Source: Mercurialis annua (taxonomy: Eukaryota; Streptophyta; Magnoliopsida; Malpighiales; Euphorbiaceae). Taken from it: a stretch of DNA of 64,000 nt. Shown here in pieces: positions 12,765 through 24,443 of the stretch. The stretch lies in assembly GCF_937616625.2 (NCBI RefSeq), contig NC_065574.1:30630501-30694500 (forward strand), read 5' to 3'. The stretch's first letter is position 1, and every line of letters starts with the position of its first letter. The notes under the pieces were generated by a model. The model made no database searches. It was not told the DNA's origin and saw only the letters and a list, made by a program, of their open reading frames with translations. Both the position numbers and the translations under genes were made by a program.

Positions 12765-14090
12765 CGTTTCACCTTTTTAGCTATTTACGCCAAACATTTA
12801 CAAACGTTACAAAACAAAAACAAAATGTTTCACCTTTTTAGCGATTTAATCCAAACGTTTACAAACCTTATGAAACAAATCCAAACATTTCACTTTATTA
12901 GCGATTTAAGCCAAATGTTGCAAACGCTACGAAACAAATCCAAGCGTTTCACCTTTTTAGCAAATTTTAACCAAACGTTTGCAAACGTTACGAAACAAAA
13001 CCAAATGTTTCACATTTTTAGTGATTTAAGCCAAACATTTACAAACGTTAGAAAACAAATCCAAACATTGCACCTTTTTAGCGATTTAAGCCAAACGTCT
13101 ACAAACATTACGAAACAAATCCAAACGTTTCACCTTTTAAGCAATATAAATCCAAGCTTTTAACCTTTTTAGCGATTTAAGCAAAACGTTTACAAACGTT
13201 ACGAAACAAATCCAAACGTTTCAGCTTTTTCGCAATATAAGTCAAATGTTTCACGTTTCTAGCGATACAAACCAAACAATTACAAACGTTGCGAAACAAA
13301 TCCAAACGGTTCACCTTTTTAGCGATTTAAGCCAAACGTTTACAAACATTACGAAACAAATACATACGTTTCACCTTATTAGCGATTTAAGCTAAACGTT
13401 CACAAAAGATACGGAACTAATCCAAACGTTTCACCTTATTAGCGATTTCGAACAAACTTTTAGAATTGTTATGAAACTAATCCAAACGTTTCACCTTTTT
13501 AGCGATTTAAGCCAAACGTTTAGAAACTTTACGACTCAAATCAAAACGTTTCACTTTTTCAGCGATTTAAGCAAAATGTTTACAAATGTTACGAAACAAA
13601 TCCAAACATTTCACCTTTTTAGCGATTTAAGCCAAACGTTTATAAACTTTAAGAAACAAATCTAAACGTTTCACGTTTTTAGCAATTTAAGCCAAATGTA
13701 TACAAACGTTACGAAACAAATACACACGTTTCACCTTTTTAGCAATTTAAGCCAAACGTTTACAAATGTTAAGAAACAAATCCAAATGAAATTTAAGCCA
13801 AACGTTTACAAGCGTTACAAAACAAATCCAAACGTTTCCCCTTTTTAGCGATTTAAGCCAAACGTTTACAAACATGATAAATCGTTGAAAACGTTACAAA
13901 ACAAATCCAAACGATTCCCATTTTTAGCGATTTAATCCAAACGTTTAGAAACGTTACGAAAAGAAAACAAAACGTCTAAAATGTTACGAAACAAATCCAA
14001 ACGTTGTTTCACATTTTTAGCGATGTAAACCAAACCTTTACAAACATTACGAAACAAAACCAAGCGTTTCACCCTATTAGCAATTTAAGC
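12765..14090 (+). repeat. 60-bp satellite array, + orientation (segment 2)
   Basis: The same 60-bp satellite continues after the solo LTR in the same orientation, about 22 monomers. It resumes at CGTTTCACC, where the preceding segment broke off, which supports simple insertion of the LTR. Several units near 13141-13260 and 13780-14010 are shortened. It ends at AATTTAAGC, where the composite retroelement block begins. Confidence 0.97.
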
Positions 14091-14310
14091 TGTCACGACC
14101 CAAATTATTGAGTTGAGACCGGCGCTAGGGAATGGGAGTGGTAGCTCCGAAACCCGTAGGAAGCCTAAAACCACTAATAATTTTTTGCATTTAAAAGTAT
14201 AATATAATATATGAAACATTTCGGAAAAACTCTTTGAAATAATATACATATAATTATTGAAATACTATATTAGTGTTTACATTCAAAACAACTATTTGAA
14301 ATCAATCTTC
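14091..14310 (-). mobile_element. 3' end fragment (about 220 bp) of an LTR, - strand
   Basis: Begins TGTCACGACCCAAATTATTG, the reverse complement of the terminal GGGTCGTGACA, and follows the 3' end of the LTR at 9869-12764 closely for about 100 bp (AATGGGAGTGGTAGCTCC, CCCGTAG). It then runs through AT-rich LTR-like sequence. It stops at about 14310, where Ty3/gypsy internal sequence of the opposite orientation starts. It has a proper terminus next to the satellite but no 5' part, so it is a truncated copy joined to another element. Confidence 0.85.
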
Positions 14311-15822
14311 GGGCAGTTTGACCCATATTTCTGAGGTTGGGTGGAGACCCATGGTTTGTGAGTGGCATAGTTTGTTAGCTTCAGGATTCGGTTTTCAGGT
14401 TTCGCAGAGGGGTTGTTTGTTGGCACAGTTGCAAGTGCAACCGGTTTTGATTGATAGGATCAAAGCTTCACAAGCTGAGGATCCACAATTGAAACGGATC
14501 ATGGATGAGAGACCAGATTCTGGACTGTGTGTTCCGGATTCGGATGGTTTGAGAGACCAGATTTTGGAGGAAGCACACAAGTCAGCTTACAGTGTTCATC
14601 CGGGTTCTACCAAGATGTATCATGATCTCAAGGGTACGTACTGGTGGAGCGGAATGAAAAAGGACGTTGCAAAGTTCGTGTCTAAGTGTTTGACTTGCCA
14701 GCAGGTAAAGTTGGAACATTAGAGACCGTTTGGATATCTGCAGCCGCTACCTACTCCAGAGTTGAAATGGGAGCATATCGCGATGTATTTCGTGGTGGGT
14801 TAACCACGTACACACAGGGGTATGATTCGATTTGGTTGATAGTTGACTGTTTGACTAAGTCAGCTCACTTCTTACCGATCAAGGTGACTTATCAGGCTTC
14901 GAAGTTGGCACAGTTGTACATCGATCAGATTGTTAGTCTCCATGGTGTACCAGTGTCGATATTTTTGGACAGAGGTTTTATTTTCACCTCTCGGTTTTGG
15001 AAGGCATTGCAGGAATCTTTGGGTTCGAAGCTAGATTTCAGTACTGCATTTCATCCTCAGACTGACGGTCAGTCTAAAAGGACGATTCAGACTTTGGAGG
15101 ACATGCTCAGGATGTGTGTTCTGGATTTTCGGGATAGCTGGGATACTCATTTGCCTTTGATTGAGTTTTCCAACAACAACAGTTATTACGCTAGTATTGA
15201 GATGGAACCTTATGAGGCTTTGTATGGGCGCAAGTGTCGATCTCCTATCTGTTGGGGAGAGGTCGGCGAGCGTAAACTTTCTGGAGCGGAGATCATCCAG
15301 ATTACCTCTGAGAAGGTACCTTTGATCAAGCGTAGGCTTGAGACTGCTTTTCGTCGGCACAAGAGTTATGCTGATCTTAACCGGAAGGATTTTGAGTTTC
15401 AGGTTGGCGACTACGTATTTCTTCGGGTTTCGCCAATGAAAGGCGTTGTGCGTTTTGGTGTTCAAGGGAAATTAGCACCGAGGTTTGTTGGTCCGTATGA
15501 AATCTTAAAGAGAGTTGGAACAGTTGCTTACCGTTTGGCGTTGCCGCCAGACATGTCATTGGTGCATCCAGTGTTCCATATTTTGATGTTGCGAAAGTGT
15601 GTTTCTGATCCTTCTCAAGTGATTGTACCACTGAGTGTTGAGATTGACCAAGAGCTGTCTTATGAGGAACAGCCTGTTGAGATTGTCGATACACAGGTGC
15701 GTAGGTTTCGGAACAAGGAGATTCCGATGGTCAAGGTTCTATGGCGGAATCACTCTGTAGAAGAGTGCACTTGGGAGACGGAGTCCGACATGAGGAACCG
15801 TTATCCTTTCCTCTTTCCTTGA
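14311..15822 (+). pseudogene. Broken Ty3/gypsy (chromovirus-type) integrase region of pol
   Basis: This is the 3' part of a retrotransposon polyprotein; gag, protease, reverse transcriptase and most of RNase H are absent. First frame (14318-14722): a connection segment, then the integrase zinc-binding module with His at codons 87 and 94 and Cys at codons 124 and 127 (CLTC). An in-frame TAG follows at 14720-14722, then TAA at 14801-14803. Near 14818 a one-base deletion moves the frame, and homology continues to 15822. Core: the first catalytic Asp position is Tyr (14786-14788); the second Asp is kept (LDRG, 14968-14970); the catalytic Glu 35 residues on is Lys (15076-15078). After the core come a GPY/F-type module (VGPYEILKRVGTVAYRL, from about 15487) and a C-terminal chromodomain-like stretch (about 15670-15819, VKVLWRNHSVEECTWE). 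The chromodomain places it among chromoviruses, probably of Tekay type (inference). Not functional. Confidence 0.93.
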
Positions 15823-16013
15823 GGTACGTTGGATTTGTTGGTTTCTTTTATGCTATGTTAGTACTTTGGGTTATGTGTTTATTTTATGTGTTACTATGTG
15901 TTTGATATTTTGGGCATTGTACTATGTGCATTACTTTGGTGTGTTTATGTGAGTTGTTGCTTAGTGTCGTTGTTGTAAAATCGAGGACGATTTTGTTTTT
16001 ATGTTAAGGAGAA
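15823..16013 (+). other. 3' untranslated spacer and polypurine tract of the gypsy remnant
   Basis: Non-coding stretch of 191 bp between the end of the integrase frame and the LTR. It is T-rich with repeated TACTTTGG-like motifs. The last bases before the LTR, AAGGAGAA at 16006-16013, are a purine run in the position of the polypurine tract that primes plus-strand synthesis. The tract is short compared with what is usual, and I infer it from position. Confidence 0.65.
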
Positions 16014-16222
16014 TGTAACACCGCGTATTTTTCTAACTTGTTCCGTTAAGCCTAAACGGTACCTTGAGTTTGTTTGAGTGGTTCGACCACTTAGATTCGC
16101 GTTTCGAAGGTTCCAAACCTTTTAAAATGTGTTTTAAGATGTATTAGAAGTAGTCTTGGAGTTTGAAACGTTTTCTATATAAATTTCAAAATCTCAAATT
16201 TTCATCGGAGGCAGTAGCATTT

Positions 16223-16300
16223 CGCGGGCGCGACATGCCCGAATCGCGGGCGCGATTCATGTATTGCGGGCGCGATGGAGGTGTAGCGGGCGCGACGCGT
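16223..16300. repeat. GCGGGCGCGA boxes in LTR promoter region
   Basis: Four clear copies of GCGGGCGCGA in 78 bp, plus a degenerate GCGCGACGCG end, just upstream of the TATA-like box at 16324. The same cluster, partly mutated at CG sites, is found at 21898-21974 and 39365-39440, at the same place in each LTR. Confidence 0.9.
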
Positions 16301-16323
16301 GCACTGTTCTGTTCGCTGATTTC

Positions 16324-16331
16324 TATTTAAA
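16324..16331 (+). promoter_or_regulatory. TATA-like box of LTR (TATTTAAA)
   Basis: TATTTAAA lies about 25 bp downstream of the GC-box cluster and 310 bp into the LTR. The aligned positions are TATAAATA in the 21690 LTR and TATTTAAA in the 39156 LTR, so the AT-rich box is conserved in family members. Confidence 0.55.
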
Positions 16332-18793
16332 CTCACCTAATTCGACCTACACTGATTTTACACTTTCTCTAAAACCCTAAAACGGCAGTAGCACTTCTTT
16401 TAGTCATTCTCTATCATTCCTAAGCCTTTTTTTTATCAATTGTAAGTATTTCTAATCCTCTCCTTATGGTTTAATCCATTGCTTATCATTCCTATCAATT
16501 ATAAATTAATTAGCTATCGTATGGATTGATTGTAGGCTGATTTTGGATCTATTTTCTGAGTTTTCTCTTGATTGTTGTCCTTAATCTATTCCAAAAGGTT
16601 AGTGGCTCTAAACCCTTATTATGATTTGTAGATATTGCTAGTTGATGTGTAAATTCAATACTTTTGGTTGCTTGGTTGTATTTTCTATGTTGCTATGATT
16701 TACAAATTCTGGAAATCTTGAGTTGGTGTTATATAAGTCTCTTAGGTTTCATTTGTACCTTGGGTGGTTTGGATTGGATGTTACATTTGGTAGACTTATC
16801 AAATTGCTGTAGACATTAGGTTATAAAAACTGTTTTGATTGTTGTTTAAAAATCTGGAAATTTCATAAAATCTAATCTTAGTTTGGTTAGATATCAAACG
16901 TACTTTGGGTATATTGGGGGGATCTTGTGAATGGATTAAAGTATCGTTTGACTAATGTTTTTGACTTAAAATTCTGTTTTGGCTATACACTAAAATCTGG
17001 AAATTTCTTTGAAAGGGGTAATACGTTGATAACTAGCAACTAATACATTAAGTGTGTTGAAGTAATCGGCTAAAGCTGAATCATAGATTAATTAAGGTTT
17101 TACAAAGGTTTAAATTCGCTGTTTCGAATGAGTAACCTTGATAGAAATTACTTTAATGTTGATTTAATGTAATTAAGATGCTATTCTGGGTGAGGATGGG
17201 TTAAAGGGATTAACTAACGTTTTGACCAAATGTTAAGGCGTATAAAAGATGGTATTTACCAAATATAACATTGATTCATATCTTGTTTAAAATGAGGTTT
17301 AAATATATTAAAAGGATGTTGGTCTTATTTTGTGGTTAACATTGGTTAAATGAGTTATAAGGCATGAAAGGTTTATATGGGTTGTTATGTGTTGATTGAG
17401 CTATTTTAGTTTCAAGTTGATACTTGAAAGATATCGAATCTTATTGATCCTATTTAAGGTGGAATGTTAAGTGTACTTCGGGTGCTACTCGTCAAGTGAT
17501 GGCAAGCTTATTTGGATTGTTGTTTTCTATTATTTCGTGGCATTATTAACTTACGGTGTGAGTTCTTATTTAAAATAACTTTGGTTTCATTTAAGGTTTG
17601 GTTTATGGTTGGGTCGGGTTAGACGTGGTCTCCCGACATGTTGTGTTGAGCTATAGTGTAGTAAGGCTAACACACTACTTTGGGAACTATAATTGTTTTA
17701 AAAAGACTATATAAGTATTTAAGTACTTTGGTTTCGTTTTAAAATATAAGAAGTCACCTAAGCTTAACTTGCCTTATCTGTTAATTGGTTGTATGGATAC
17801 TTGGTTGTACTTTGGTTACCTTGTTTGATTCCTTGGTTGCATTGTGAAATGCTAGTCCTAGGTGGAGTCTAGTATTCTTAGAGTTAAGGGTTGTTCGGAT
17901 TTTAACTTATATAATGTTTTAGACATGTTGACTGCTCGTGCTTCGGAGTCTACGCAGGGTTAGCTGTTTGCCAAGATTCACGTGGATAAGCAAGCAGTGA
18001 GTTTGTAGTGTTATTTACCACTTTATTAAGTACCGCACATTATTTTAGTATATCAAATGTTTGTGAACTGTTTTAAGGATTATGGATCTGGATTGAAAAG
18101 AGCTACTCGATAGGCTTATATCGAGACTGCGTGCACATGTAAGTACTTTGGGATTGGCTGACCAATGTCTGGCCTACTTTGGGAATCGATGAGGATATGT
18201 TCCCATCTACTTTGAGTTAAATACTTTGGGATTTCATTTCAATACTGTTTTTCCATAATCAAATATATATATTAGCATAAAAGGATTTATTTTAAGGGTT
18301 TTAGAACTTAATAAATGTAAATAGCATTATGAACTAATCTCAGTATATCTGACCCCGTTGTTTTCAAATCTTTCCAGGCTTATGATTTTTAGAGCGTTGG
18401 TCATCTCCGATCTTTTGGTTCCTCGGAGGTCTTTTTATGTTATTAGTCTAGTTAACTGTTTTACCTCTTAGACCGCAGTAGAACTAGTTGTCTCTATTAT
18501 TGCACTTTGGTTTGTCGTAGTGGTATGACTTTTATGTTATTATACTTTGGTATGTTACATTGGATTATTTATATATGAGGCATGTTCCATAGTTTCGAAT
18601 TACTATTTAGTTGTTATTTTAGAACTGCTATATAAGTTGTTAGATTTAGGTTGAAGTTTCAGTTTCCCCAAGCATTGGTTTTCTAACAGGTTTATATTGA
18701 GTTTAAGGCTTTCCGCGAGGCTTGCTACGGGTTTTGGTACGACCATACCCATACCCTAGCGCCGGTCGCGATCCATGAAATTGGGTCGTGACA

Positions 18794-21689
18794 ATTGGTT
18801 TCATATAGTTTTAAAAGTTTGGCTAAAATCGCTAAAAAGGTGAAACTTTTGGATTTGTTTCGTAATGTTTTAAACTTTTGGTTTAAATCGTTTAAAAGGT
18901 GAAACATTTGGATTTGTTTCGAAATGTTTTAAACACTTAGCTTAATCGCTAAAATGGTGAAAAATTAGGATTTGTTTCGTGACGTTTTAAACGTTTGGAT
19001 TGGTTTCGTAACATTTTAAACATTTAGCTTAAATCGCTAAAAAGGTTAAACGTTTAGAATTCTTTCATAACGTTTTAAAGATTTGGCTTAAATTGCTAAA
19101 AAGGTGAAACATTAGGATTTGTTTCATTACGTTATAAACATATGGATTTCTTTCGTAACATTTTAAACGTTTGGTTTAAATCGCTAAAAAGGTGAAACGT
19201 TTGGATTTGTTTCTTAACGTTTGTAAATGTTTCGCTTAAATTGCTAAAAAGGTGAAACGTTTGGTTTGTTTTGTAACGTTTTAAAAGTTTGGATTGGTTT
19301 CGTAACGATTTAAACGTTTGGGTTGGTTTAAATCGGTAAAAAGGTTAAATGTTTGGATTTCTTTCATAATGTTTTAAACATTTGGCTTAAATTGCTAAAA
19401 AGGTGAAATGTTAGGATTTGTTGCGTAACGTTTTAAACATTTTGATTGTTTTCATAACATTTTAAATGTTTGGCTTAAATCGCTAGAAAAGTGAAACGTT
19501 TGGATTTGTTTCGTAACGTTTGTAAACGTTTGGCTTAAATTGCTAAAATGGTGAAAAATTTGGATTTGTTTCGTAACGTTTTAAACGTTTGGATTTTTTT
19601 CGTAACGTTTTAAACGTTTGGATTGGTTTCATAACGTTTTAAACGTTTGGCTTAAATCGCTAAAAAGGCGAAACGTTTCGATTTTTTTCGTAACGTTTGT
19701 AAATATTTGGCTTGAATCACTAAAAAGGTGAAACGTTAGGATCGGTTTCGTAACGTCTTAAACTTTTGGCTTAAATTGCTAAAAAGGTGAAACGTTTGGA
19801 TTTGTTTCGTAATATTTTAAACATTTGGATTTGTTTTGTAACATTTTAAACGTATGGCTTAAATCGCTAAAACGGTGAAATGTTAGGATTTGTTGCATTC
19901 CGTTTTAAACGTTTGGCTTAAATCGCTAAAAATATGAAACATTAGGATTTGTTACGTAACTTGCTAAATGTTTGGATTTCGTTCTTATCGTTTTAAACGT
20001 TGGGCTTAAATCGCTAAAAAGGTGAAACGTTTAGATTTGTTTAGTTACGTTTTAATCGTTTGGCTTAAATCTGTAAAAAGTGAAATGTTAGGATTTGTTG
20101 CGTAACGTTTTAAACATCTAGCTTAAATAGCTAAAAGGTGAAACGTTTGGATTTGTTTCGTAATGCTTGAAACGTTCGGATATGTTTCGTAATGTTTTAA
20201 ACGTTAGCTTAAATTGCTAAAAAGGTAAAACGTTAAGCTTAAATTGGTAAAAAGGTGAAACGTTTAGATTTGTTTCGTAATGTTTTAAACGTTTGGATTG
20301 GTTTCGTAACATTTTTAATGTTTTGCTTAAATTGATAAAAAAAGTGAAACATTTGGATTTGTTTCGTAACATTTGTAAACGTTTGGCTTAAATCGCTAAA
20401 AAGGGAAAATGTTTGAATTTATGTCGTATTGTTTTAAATGTTTGGATTGGTTTCGTAACATATTCACCTTTTTGTTTAAATCGCTACAAATATGAAACGT
20501 TTGTATTTATTTCGTAAATTTTGTAAACGTTTGGCTAAAATCGCTAAAAAGTGAAATGTTTGGATTTATTTCGTAATGTTTTATACGTTTCGATTGGTTT
20601 CGTAACAATTTAAACGTTTGGCTTAAATTGATAAAAAGGTGAACAGTTTGGATTTGTTTCTTAACGTTGTAAACGTTTGGCCTAAATAGCTAAAGAGGTG
20701 AAGCATTTGGATTTGTTCCGTAACATTTTAAACGTTTGGATTAGTTTCCTAACGTTCTAATTGCTTGGCTTAAATAGTTAAAAAGGTGAAACGTTTGGAT
20801 TTGTTTCGTAGCGTTTTAAAAATTTGGATTTATTTTGTAACATTTTAAACGTTTCGCTTAAATCGCTAAAACAATGAAATGTTAGGATTTGTTTCGTAAC
20901 GTTTTAAACGTTTGGCTTATTCGAAAAAAGTGAAACATTAGGATTTGTTACGTAACGTTTTCAATGTTTGGATTTGTTTCGTAACGTTTTAAACGGTTGG
21001 CTTAAATCGCTAAAAAGGAGAAACGTTTGGATTTATTCCGTAACGTTTTAAACGTTAGGCTTATATCTTTACAAAGGTGAAACGTCAGGATTTATTTCGT
21101 AACGTTTTAAACGTCTGGCTTAAATTGCTTAATCGGTGAAACGTTTGGATTTGTTTCATAACGTTTTATACGTTTGATTCTGTTTCGTATCGTTTTAAAC
21201 GTTTGGCATAAATCGCTAAAAAGTAAAACGTTTGGATTTGTTTCGTAACGTTTGAAAACATTTGGCTTAAATCGCTAAAAAAGTGAAACGGTTGGATTTG
21301 TTTCGTATCATTTTAAACGTTTGGATTGGTTTCGTAACATTTTAAACGTTTGGCTTAAATTGATAAAAAGGTGAACCAATTGGATTTCTTTCGTAACGTT
21401 TGTAAATGTTTGGCTTAAATCGCTAAAAAGGTGAAACATTTGGATTTTTTTCATAACGTTTTAAACATGTGTATTGGTTTCGTAACGTTTTAAACGTTTG
21501 GCTTAAATCGCTGAAAAGGTGAAATGTTTGGATTTGTTTCGTAACGTTTGTAAACGTTTGGCTTAAATCGCTAAAAAGGGAAACATTTGGATATATTTCG
21601 TAATGTTTGAAACGTTTTGAGTGGTTTCGTAACGTTGGAAACATTTGGTTAGTTTCGTAACTTTTTAAATATTTGGCTTAAATTGCTAA
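18794..21689 (-). repeat. 60-bp satellite, - orientation, with 29-bp half units (segment 3)
   Basis: Same satellite, now reading as the reverse complement: TTTGGCTTAAATCGC, TAAAAAGGTGAAACG, TTTGGATTTGTTTCG, TAACG. In this segment CGTTTGTAAACG is usually replaced by the one-base-shorter CGTTTTAAACG, giving 59-bp units. Many units are followed by an extra 29-bp half unit of the type CGTTTTAAACGTTTGGATTGG plus TTTCGTAA, so a compound period of about 88 bp is common. A frequent variant is ACGTTAGGATTTG. These features separate this domain from the canonical arrays on either side. It ends at ATTGCTAA, target site of the next LTR. No gene was seen. Confidence 0.95.
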
Positions 21690-21897
21690 TGTAACACCCC
21701 ACATTTTTCTAATTGTTCCGTTAAGTCTAAACGGTACCTTGAGTTCGTTTGAGTGGTTCGACTACTTAGATTTGCGTTTCGAAGGTTCCAAACCTTTTAA
21801 AATGTGTTTTAAGATGTATTAGAAGTAGTCTCGAAGTTTGAAATGTTTTCGATTTTAATTTCAAAATCTCAAATTTTCATCAGAGGCAGTAGCATTT

Positions 21898-21974
21898 CGC
21901 GGGTGCGACATGCCTGAATCGCTGGCGCGATTTATGTATCGCGGGCGCGCTGGAGGTGTAGCGCGCGCGACGCG
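21898..21974. repeat. GCGGGCGCGA boxes in LTR promoter region
   Basis: Copies are more decayed than in the 16014 LTR (CGCGGGTGCGA, CGCTGGCGCGA, GCGCGCGCGA), mostly at CG sites. They occupy the same place upstream of the TATA box at 21999. Confidence 0.85.
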
Positions 21975-21998
21975 TGCACTGTTAGTTCGATGATTTTC

Positions 21999-22006
21999 TA
22001 TAAATA
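21999..22006 (+). promoter_or_regulatory. TATA box of LTR (TATAAATA)
   Basis: A textbook TATAAATA about 310 bp into the LTR, 25 bp after the GC-box cluster. It is conserved in place in the two sister LTRs. Confidence 0.6.
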
Positions 22007-24443
22007 CCACCTTAACTCGACCTAAATCAGCTTTTAAACACTTTTAACTTCTCTAAAAGCCCTAATTCGGCTGAGGCTCTAACTTAGGTCATTCCTCCAT
22101 CCTTTCCCTTCAATTTGAATCTTGGGTAAGTGTTCTAACATTGGTTTCATGATTAAATCCATTAGTTTATATTTCGTGCTCAATCCTTTCCACTTTCTCA
22201 ATCTCTAGGCTGATTTTGGATCTATATTTCTGGGTTTTCTTAATTGGTTGTTCTTAATCTATTCCAAAAGGTTAGTGGCTCTTAACCCTCTTTATGGTTT
22301 GTAGAGATTGCTAGTTGATGTATTAATTCAATACTTTGGGTGGCTTGATCGTATTCTCTGTGTTGCTATGATTTATAAATTCTGGAAATCTTGATTTGAG
22401 GCTATATAATTCTCTTTCTTTTCATTTTTACTTTGGGTGGTTTGGTTTTGATATTACAATTGATAGACTTATCGAATTGCTAAAGATTTTGGGTTATAAA
22501 ATTTATTTGATTATTGTTTAAAAATCTGGAAATGTTTTTAAAGTTTGATGTTAGGTTGTTTGGTGACTAACAATACTTTGGGATGTTTGGTTAGGTCATT
22601 TAAATGATTTAATGAATCAATTGGATAAAACGTTTGAGATAAAATTCTATTTTGATTTCAAACTAAAATCTGGAAATCCTCTTTTAAAGATCAAAAGGTT
22701 GTTTGTTAACAATAATCACATTGGGTGATTTGAGATAACTATTTAAGGATCGAACATATGTTAAACGTGGTTTAATTGAATTATATCGTTGTTTTAAAAA
22801 GAATCGTGTTGCTGGAAGTTTTTAAAAAGAAAGATTTTAGTATTTGAAAATGTTACCTTGGTATTTATTGACTAAAATATTTGATCAATGTTTTGGATTT
22901 GTAAATGCCTACCTATGGTGGTTTTGATCATGTAATGGAAATTGTTTATAAGATGGTTTAAAACTTGTTAAAAGAATGTTAGTTTATCTTAGGTTGTGGT
23001 TTGACTTGAATTAAGTAATATAAGGCATACAAGTTGTTGTATGTCATGTAGGGTTTCGCTTGAACTATTTTAACTTCAAGTTGATACTTGAAAGATGTTG
23101 AATCTTATTGATTCTATTGGAGGTGATATAATTAAATGTACCTGGGGTGCTACTTGTTAAGTGTTAGCAAGCTTATTTGTTTATGGCATTATTAAGTTCG
23201 GAAACGAGTTCCTATTTCAATAAACTTGGTTTATTTAAGGCTTGGTTTAAACTTTGGGTTTCACTTTGGTAAGGATGGGTCGGGTTAGACTTGTGTCGCT
23301 GACATGTTGTGTTGAGCTATACCACAGTAAGCCTAACACACTACTCTGGGAACTATTATTGTTTTGAAAAGACTATTTAAGTATTTAAGACTTTGGTTTC
23401 ATTTTCAAAGATAAGAACTCGCCCAAGCTTAATTTTCCTAGCTTGTTATTGATTGAATGTAATACCTTGGATAAACATTTGTTGTTCTTGGTTGTGTTCT
23501 GAGATGCTAGTCCTATGTGATGTCTAGTATTCTTAGAGTTAGGGGTTTTTCGTATTTTAACTTGTATAATGTTTTTGACCCGTCGACTGCTCGTACTTCG
23601 GAGTCTACGCAGGGTTAGGTGTTCGCCAAGTTTCACGTGGACAGGCAAGCTGTGAGTTTGTAGTGTTATTTACCGCTTTATTAAGTACCGCACATTATTT
23701 TAGTATATCAAATGTTTGTGAACTGTTTTAAGGATTATGGATCTGGATTGGAACGAGCTACTAGGCTTGTATCGAGACTATGTGCACCGATAAGTACTTT
23801 GGGATTGGCTAACCAATGTCTGGCCTACTTTGGGAATCGATGAGGATTTGTTCCCATCTACTTTGGGTTAAATACTTTGGGATTTCATTTCAATACCGTT
23901 TTCCATAATCAAATATATATATTAGTATAAAAGGATATGTTTTAAGGGTTTTCAACTTAATAAATGTAAATAGCATTATGAACTCATCTCAGTATTTCTG
24001 ACTCCGTTGTTTTCCAATTTTTCCAGGCTTATGATTTTGAGAGCGTTGGTCATCTCCGATCTTTTGATTCCTCAAAGGTCGTTTTTATGTTATTAGACTA
24101 GTCAACTGGTTTATCTCTTAGACCGGAGTAGAACTAGTTGTATCTATTATTGTACTTTGGTTTGTCGTAGTGGTACGACTTTTATATGATTATACTTTAG
24201 TATGTTACATTGGATTATTTATATATTAGGCATGTTTCATAGTTTCGAATTACTATTAAGTTATTGTTTTAGAACTGATATATAAGTTGTTAGATTTAGG
24301 TTGAAGTCTCGGTTGCTCCCATGCATTGGTTTTCTTGCAGGATTATATTGAATTTAAAGCTTTTCGCGAGGCTTGCTACGGGTTTTGGTACGACCATACA
24401 CATACCCTAGTGCCGGTCGCGAACCATAAAATTGGTCGTGACA

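Larger units (their letters stand above)
16014..18793 (+). mobile_element. 3' LTR of the gypsy remnant, 2,780 bp
   Basis: Starts TGTAACACCGCG directly after the purine tract and ends TTGGGTCGTGACA, followed at once by satellite. It belongs to the same family as the solo LTRs at 21690-24443 and 39156-41783: shared start, GCGGGCGCGA cluster, TATA box, many TACTTTGGG motifs, the block CTGCTCG(T/G)(A/G)CTTCGGAGTCTACG and the GCGAGGCTTGCTACGGG end block. The flank after it (ATTGG) does not match the flank before the composite block (TAAGC at 14086-14090), so this LTR and the fragment at 14091 do not bound one simple insertion. No coding content. Confidence 0.93.
21690..24443 (+). mobile_element. 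Solo LTR, + strand, 2,754 bp, target-site duplication GCTAA
   Basis: Starts TGTAACACCCCAC and ends AATTGGTCGTGACA. Both flanks are GCTAA (21685-21689 and 24444-24448), a perfect 5-bp target-site duplication, and the two flanks together rebuild an uninterrupted satellite monomer. No internal domain is present, so this is a solo LTR. It is of the same family as the LTRs at 16014 and 39156. The long open stretches inside have no recognisable domains. A candidate splice-donor-like GGTAAGTG sits at about 22123, also present at about 39590 in the third member. Confidence 0.96.

Noticed and set aside
14686..14817. N-terminal about 44 codons of the 378-codon integrase frame
   Set aside because: Out-of-frame translation of zinc-finger/core DNA; real homology in this frame begins only near 14818 after the one-base deletion, so the Met at 14686 is not a genuine start.
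15031..15694. Minus-strand frames of 144 and 105 codons opposite the integrase
   Set aside because: Antisense shadows of the integrase frame, which has clear family motifs on the plus strand.
23385..23648. 87-codon minus-strand frame in the LTR at 21690-24443
   Set aside because: No domain; the aligned stretches of sister LTRs do not keep it open as a shared frame.
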